Shown one piece after another: positions 60,401 through 64,000 of a stretch of DNA of 64,000 bases. Under the pieces are notes generated by a model, which saw only the letters and a program-made list of their open reading frames with translations, had not been told where the DNA came from and searched no databases. The stretch covers positions 19,916,658 through 19,980,657 of the forward strand of contig NC_087073.1 of the NCBI RefSeq assembly GCF_026151205.1, written 5' to 3'. Position 1 is the stretch's first letter. The number at the start of each line of letters is the position of its first letter. A program made the translations under genes and the position numbers. The stretch comes from Bolinopsis microptera (Eukaryota; Ctenophora; Tentaculata; Lobata; Bolinopsidae).

Positions 60401-63400
60401 CATTAGTCATCAAGAGCCATATAATATACACGTATTGTGTCGTAGTCTGATTGAATACAGCTCGATATGTATTAGTTTCAATACTTTCAACACTACTATA
60501 TAACAAATAATTTGAATGACAGGATGGATTACTGAGGGGCACCATGTTAAGGTGATTTAAGTGGGTCCCAATCCCAACCGACCATTCTTCTTTGTGTCAT
60601 GAATACTTGCTTCATCATCTCCTTTTAATAAAAATCACGGTGTCTTTATTGACTAAGCGCATTACTACTTACATCACCCACCAAATGCGATATGAACAAC
60701 TTGGTTTGATTGTCGAGGAAATGAAGAGGTCTGGTAATACAGGTAGGCTGGTTTAGATTAGCACAATTGACGGTACAGAGATGTTTATTTATTACAAATG
60801 TGACTATCTTAACCCCACTGATTCATCATTGAAATCAATAAAATGACAGTACAGCAGGCTATCGTTTCGATCTTGACTGTGCCATTGGTGCAGTTTCTGT
60901 GAAAATTAGTTTATGAAACTCTTATATCGCCGCGCGATCGTATGGTTAACGTTTTTCAGTTTCAGACCTCTTCACTTAGTAATTCCTGATTACTAAAATC
61001 TGCCGAGATTTACTGAACTCTAACTACAAATATTGGCGATATAAGTATTCTTGAAACGAAAAATTCAGTAAGTTTTTTTGAAAGGCATTTTTCTCCGTGT
61101 TTCATGCGATTTGATCACTTTTGGTGGAAAAAATATTTTGAATTTCGAAATTTTTTTCAAGTCTCGAAAAAAAATGTAAGTGAAAAATTTTCAAATGATT
61201 TCTAAAAACTACTTTTCTCCGTGTTTCAAGCTATTCCGATCATTTTTAGCCAATAAAATTTTTTTAGAATTTTGCTAATTAGTTAATTGATAATTATCCA
61301 ATTAACTTATTATCTGACGTAAAAATTGTTTGAACAAAAGTTTTTTTTCCTGATAATATAAACACACTCGATTGATCCGCAACCTTTTACGATGTTCACA
61401 ACTAAAGATATTTGACAAACAAGAAAGGTGGTAAAAAGTGGTAAAGTGGCAAAAAGTGGCCTTAAGACAAGTGGAAAAGTTTGGAAAAGTTGGTCAGCCA
61501 TACTGGGATACTGAAGGGAAAGGAAGCAGTTCTAACGAGCTCTTCTCAAACACAAGGATATATCTTGTGAACTTGGCTAGTATATTATATATATATGAAG
61601 CATTTGATATGGAGTTGCAGAGGGAGTTATATGCCTCGCCGGGCTAAAGTAGTGGATGACCTTGCTGTATGGCAAGTTAAACAAGGATCTGAAACTACTA
61701 GGTTCCGTACAGACTCAACTCTGCACCCGTGTCAATATTTTCATTATATGCAAGCCTCTTGATTTATAAAGGGCACCTAATGGGACTCAAAAACGTCAAA
61801 AATCCTCTGAAAGCTTCGTGTGTCAGCAGATGGATTTTTTCAGACGGATTTGTCTGTACTATAAATCGATCGGACATAAAAAGTGAAAAGATATTTGGTG
61901 AGAGATCAGTGGACACATTAAAGATATCTGGTCAGAAAACATTGGATTTATAAAAGATATATCTGGCGAAGGATCACAACATTCGTGAAAAACATCAAAT
62001 CACACAACTAACTCTGAGAAGACCGGAGTGTCCCGGACCATTTGTGAACTTTCTCATCTCTCGTCTGACCGTCCACTGAAACACGCCTCAAAGATGAAAC
62101 ATGGGTGGTAAATTCTTCCTATATTGGTTTATGTAGTAGTCGGATATCTTCAAAATATTGCAGAAATTCCAACTATTTAACTTACTTTTGTCCTGATGTC
62201 TTGCTTGGTCTCTCTCGTCCCATTCCATGTCTGTTTTTTCTGTGTGTGGTTTCGCTGAAATTGAAGACACGTCAGCTATTTATAATATGTAGATTAAAGT
62301 AAGTGTTAATTTTGACATTAGAAGTGTGTAACATTTATTATTTTTAGTTTAGTAGTCAGATAACGGATAAAACTAAAAAGTTGCAGTGCTGCGAACATGG
62401 GATAGCGGAACTTACAAATCACTTTTTGCAAATTGTTTCTTCTTCCATGATAGTCATATTCACCATCACTTGCCTTCCTAATAGCCTTCTTCGATGGTAA
62501 TACAATTGAGGCTGAAACGGTCAAGTTGTTACTTTGAAGGGTCAAAAGACAAAGTTTATTTCAAAGGTGAATCGTAGCGTAAAATAATAATTATTGCCAT
62601 AAAAAAGAAATACATTTTGGTTGATCAGACTCTATGTGGAATTGTAGATAAACACAGAATTGTGTGAACTAACCGGACTGTAGTTCTCCCATGTTGGGTA
62701 TCTGAATACCCCAAGCTAAAGGTTTAATTGCACTCTCGATAGCTTTAGTAAACACAGCTTCACGGACGTGACCCTCAGTAGGGAGGTTTAGACCCTTGGC
62801 TCGCTCCTCTTCAAACACATCGTCATCTTCTGAGATAAGGAGATAATCTTGTTACAGATAGATATAAATTAGCTGTATAACTTCATCTCATACAATCAAT
62901 GGAGAGTAAATAAATGCATAGGGAAAACAATCAAGATTTTAAAGAATCAACCGATGCAAAGGCCAAACAGAAAAAAACAGATGAAAGTTTTGAAACTGAC
63001 CTGACTTCATGCGTTGTTTAGTCGGTAGGGAAGGAGTGGAAGAGAGTGACTGTTTACCACTGGCAATACCAGAATCTGTCGACTCCCTCACTGATCCTTT
63101 TAGAATAGACCTGAAAACAAGAGAAATAAGTAACAAATTTGTAACAATAAAAGAAACATAAATGGACGATCCGCCAATCACGCTATTAGTATTCGTAGTA
63201 CATAAAATGTATGCGATGATAAAGAAATCATATTGTCCTAGATTTTAAGCTACCCCATCAAATAAACCTTGTATGTTGATCCTGTTCCATAATAACATCG
63301 GGGACTTTATCATAACTCGTTCCCAGTTCGTCCCCGTCGCTCGTCTCGTAATCCTCGTGATATCCAGACGATGTATCTGACACACCTTAACAAATCAACT

Positions 63401-64000
63401 TCAAGATCAAAATATTTTGGCGGCAAAGATTTTTGATCTAATTTTTCGGAAATAAAATAGAATCCAATGCTAATTGCTGACTTAAAAACGGCACAATCAC
63501 TGTACACTGTACATGGTACACTGTACAAACTACATAAAAAGTGGAATCTTTGACCAAAAGATAAAAGTCTTGGCTTGAAAATTTAAACTGACATGGAAGC
63601 CACTTTTTCGATAATTTTTGAAGAATAAAATTTAACAAAACACCCTCTTATACGAAGCTCTCGGACGCAGAAGTTTTGCTGACCTTTCTCCGAAGATGTG
63701 GATCGGTCTGAGTCTGAAGTGTGACCACTGCTGTTCATTGATCTCTTGCTACTCCGTGCTGGACCCTCTTTTTCTTCCTCTGATTTCTCGGCTTCAAAGG
63801 AATATCTCCTAGGAGCCAAGTTAAGAGTACTGTTGTTCGGAAGGGGTGTTTTCTCAGGTTTCATAACCACCTCCTCTCCCTCTGACAAGGGGTGCTCTGC
63901 TATTGCTCCTTCTTCGTCAGCCTCAGCTTCTTGTATTACTTCTAAATCTTCAATCTCCAAATCATCTTTTGGCTCGACCTCAATAGCTTTAGGAGGAGGA
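57401..64000 (-). CDS. unrecognised charged, probably disordered protein, 3' exons only
   Basis: Ten exons join in phase, from the window edge: 63684-64000 (continues beyond), 63268-63385, 63001-63110, 62674-62829, 62416-62511, 62186-62254, 58448-58561, 58122-58274, 57903-58013, 57401-57525, ending in TAG. Most boundaries are phase 1, so several exons could be skipped without frame loss. The protein is first acidic (EDLEVIQEAEADEEG), then Ser-rich, then has one possibly folded segment (GHVREAVFTKAIESAIKPL in the fourth exon), then Lys-rich (KKKPFRTKKYDEDDILNAIS), then a Pro/Ala/Arg/Ser-rich basic tail ending PIRRTGSLRG. Basic Pro/Ser tails of this kind occur in microtubule- or nucleic-acid-binding proteins, but I do not recognise the family and assign no function. 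The exon at 58122 has two in-frame acceptors 9 bases apart (start 58274 or 58265). Confidence 0.75.
58721..61861. mobile_element. 3.1-kb foldback element in an intron
   Basis: The left part from 58721 (TAGTACAGACAAATCCGTC) recurs inverted at the right, ending GACGGATTTGTCTGTACTA at 61861, with TA at the edges. Arms are about 1.2-1.6 kb. The right arm has an extra 270 bp (61500-61768) and an extra 100 bp (61050-61150). The centre lies near 59900-60280. No transposase is visible. It sits in the intron between the exons at 62186 and 58561 of the minus-strand gene. Confidence 0.85.

Overview
This window is animal nuclear DNA: genes are split by short GT-AG introns, code on both strands, and sit among retrotransposon pieces, TA-flanked inverted-repeat elements, long minisatellites and one assembly gap of 100 N (35123-35222). 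The best recognised host genes are an ADAM10-type metalloprotease and a digestive-type M14 carboxypeptidase. An invertebrate, possibly a cnidarian or another early-branching animal, fits the repeat content, but the species cannot be named from the sequence. All exon coordinates were set by eye from splice sites, reading phase and family homology.

Region 1 (1-15.5 kb, + strand): fifteen exons of an ADAM10-like membrane protease, running from mid-prodomain to the stop codon at 15451. Its introns are swollen by a TGTGTAC array, a 39-bp minisatellite with a 312-bp higher-order period, four tandem copies of one splice acceptor plus exon start, a 2.1-kb polypyrimidine minisatellite, and a 2.07-kb TA-flanked element with terminal inverted repeats. 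Region 2 (16.7-24.0 kb): a decayed retrotransposon RT/nuclease fragment; then, between two direct repeats of about 330 bp, an intact intronless 738-residue protein joining a NERD-type nuclease domain to a superfamily 1 helicase, and a small TA-flanked MITE into which a 5'-truncated LINE with RNase H, poly(A) and target-site duplication has jumped. Region 3 (24.0-35.5 kb): no convincing host gene. It holds a 4.1-kb inverted repeat (1.2-kb arms) with a second inverted repeat inside, a 143-bp-arm near-perfect palindrome, diverged direct repeats and the gap.

Region 4 (35.57-51.88 kb, - strand): a tandem array with a unit of about 3.43 kb. Each full unit carries an intronless 430-residue bacterial-looking family 4 glycosyltransferase with an N-terminal membrane anchor, a LINE 3' remnant, and a copy of the last exon of the adjoining carboxypeptidase gene. 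There are four glycosyltransferase copies (one broken by an ORF1-bearing retroelement insertion) and five copies of the terminal exon. Region 5 (51.67-55.47 kb, - strand): the carboxypeptidase A-like gene, 11 exons and 505 residues, whose real last exon is the nearest array copy. Region 6 (55.5-64 kb, - strand): a 15-bp minisatellite and the 3' exons of a gene for a long, charged, probably disordered protein I do not recognise, with a 3.1-kb foldback element in one intron.

The most interesting points are the recent amplification of the transferred-looking glycosyltransferase together with a host exon, the intronless NERD-helicase (an architecture best known from prokaryotes), and the quadruplicated splice acceptor in the ADAM gene. 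I see no operon-like or jointly acting gene system; the genes look functionally independent.
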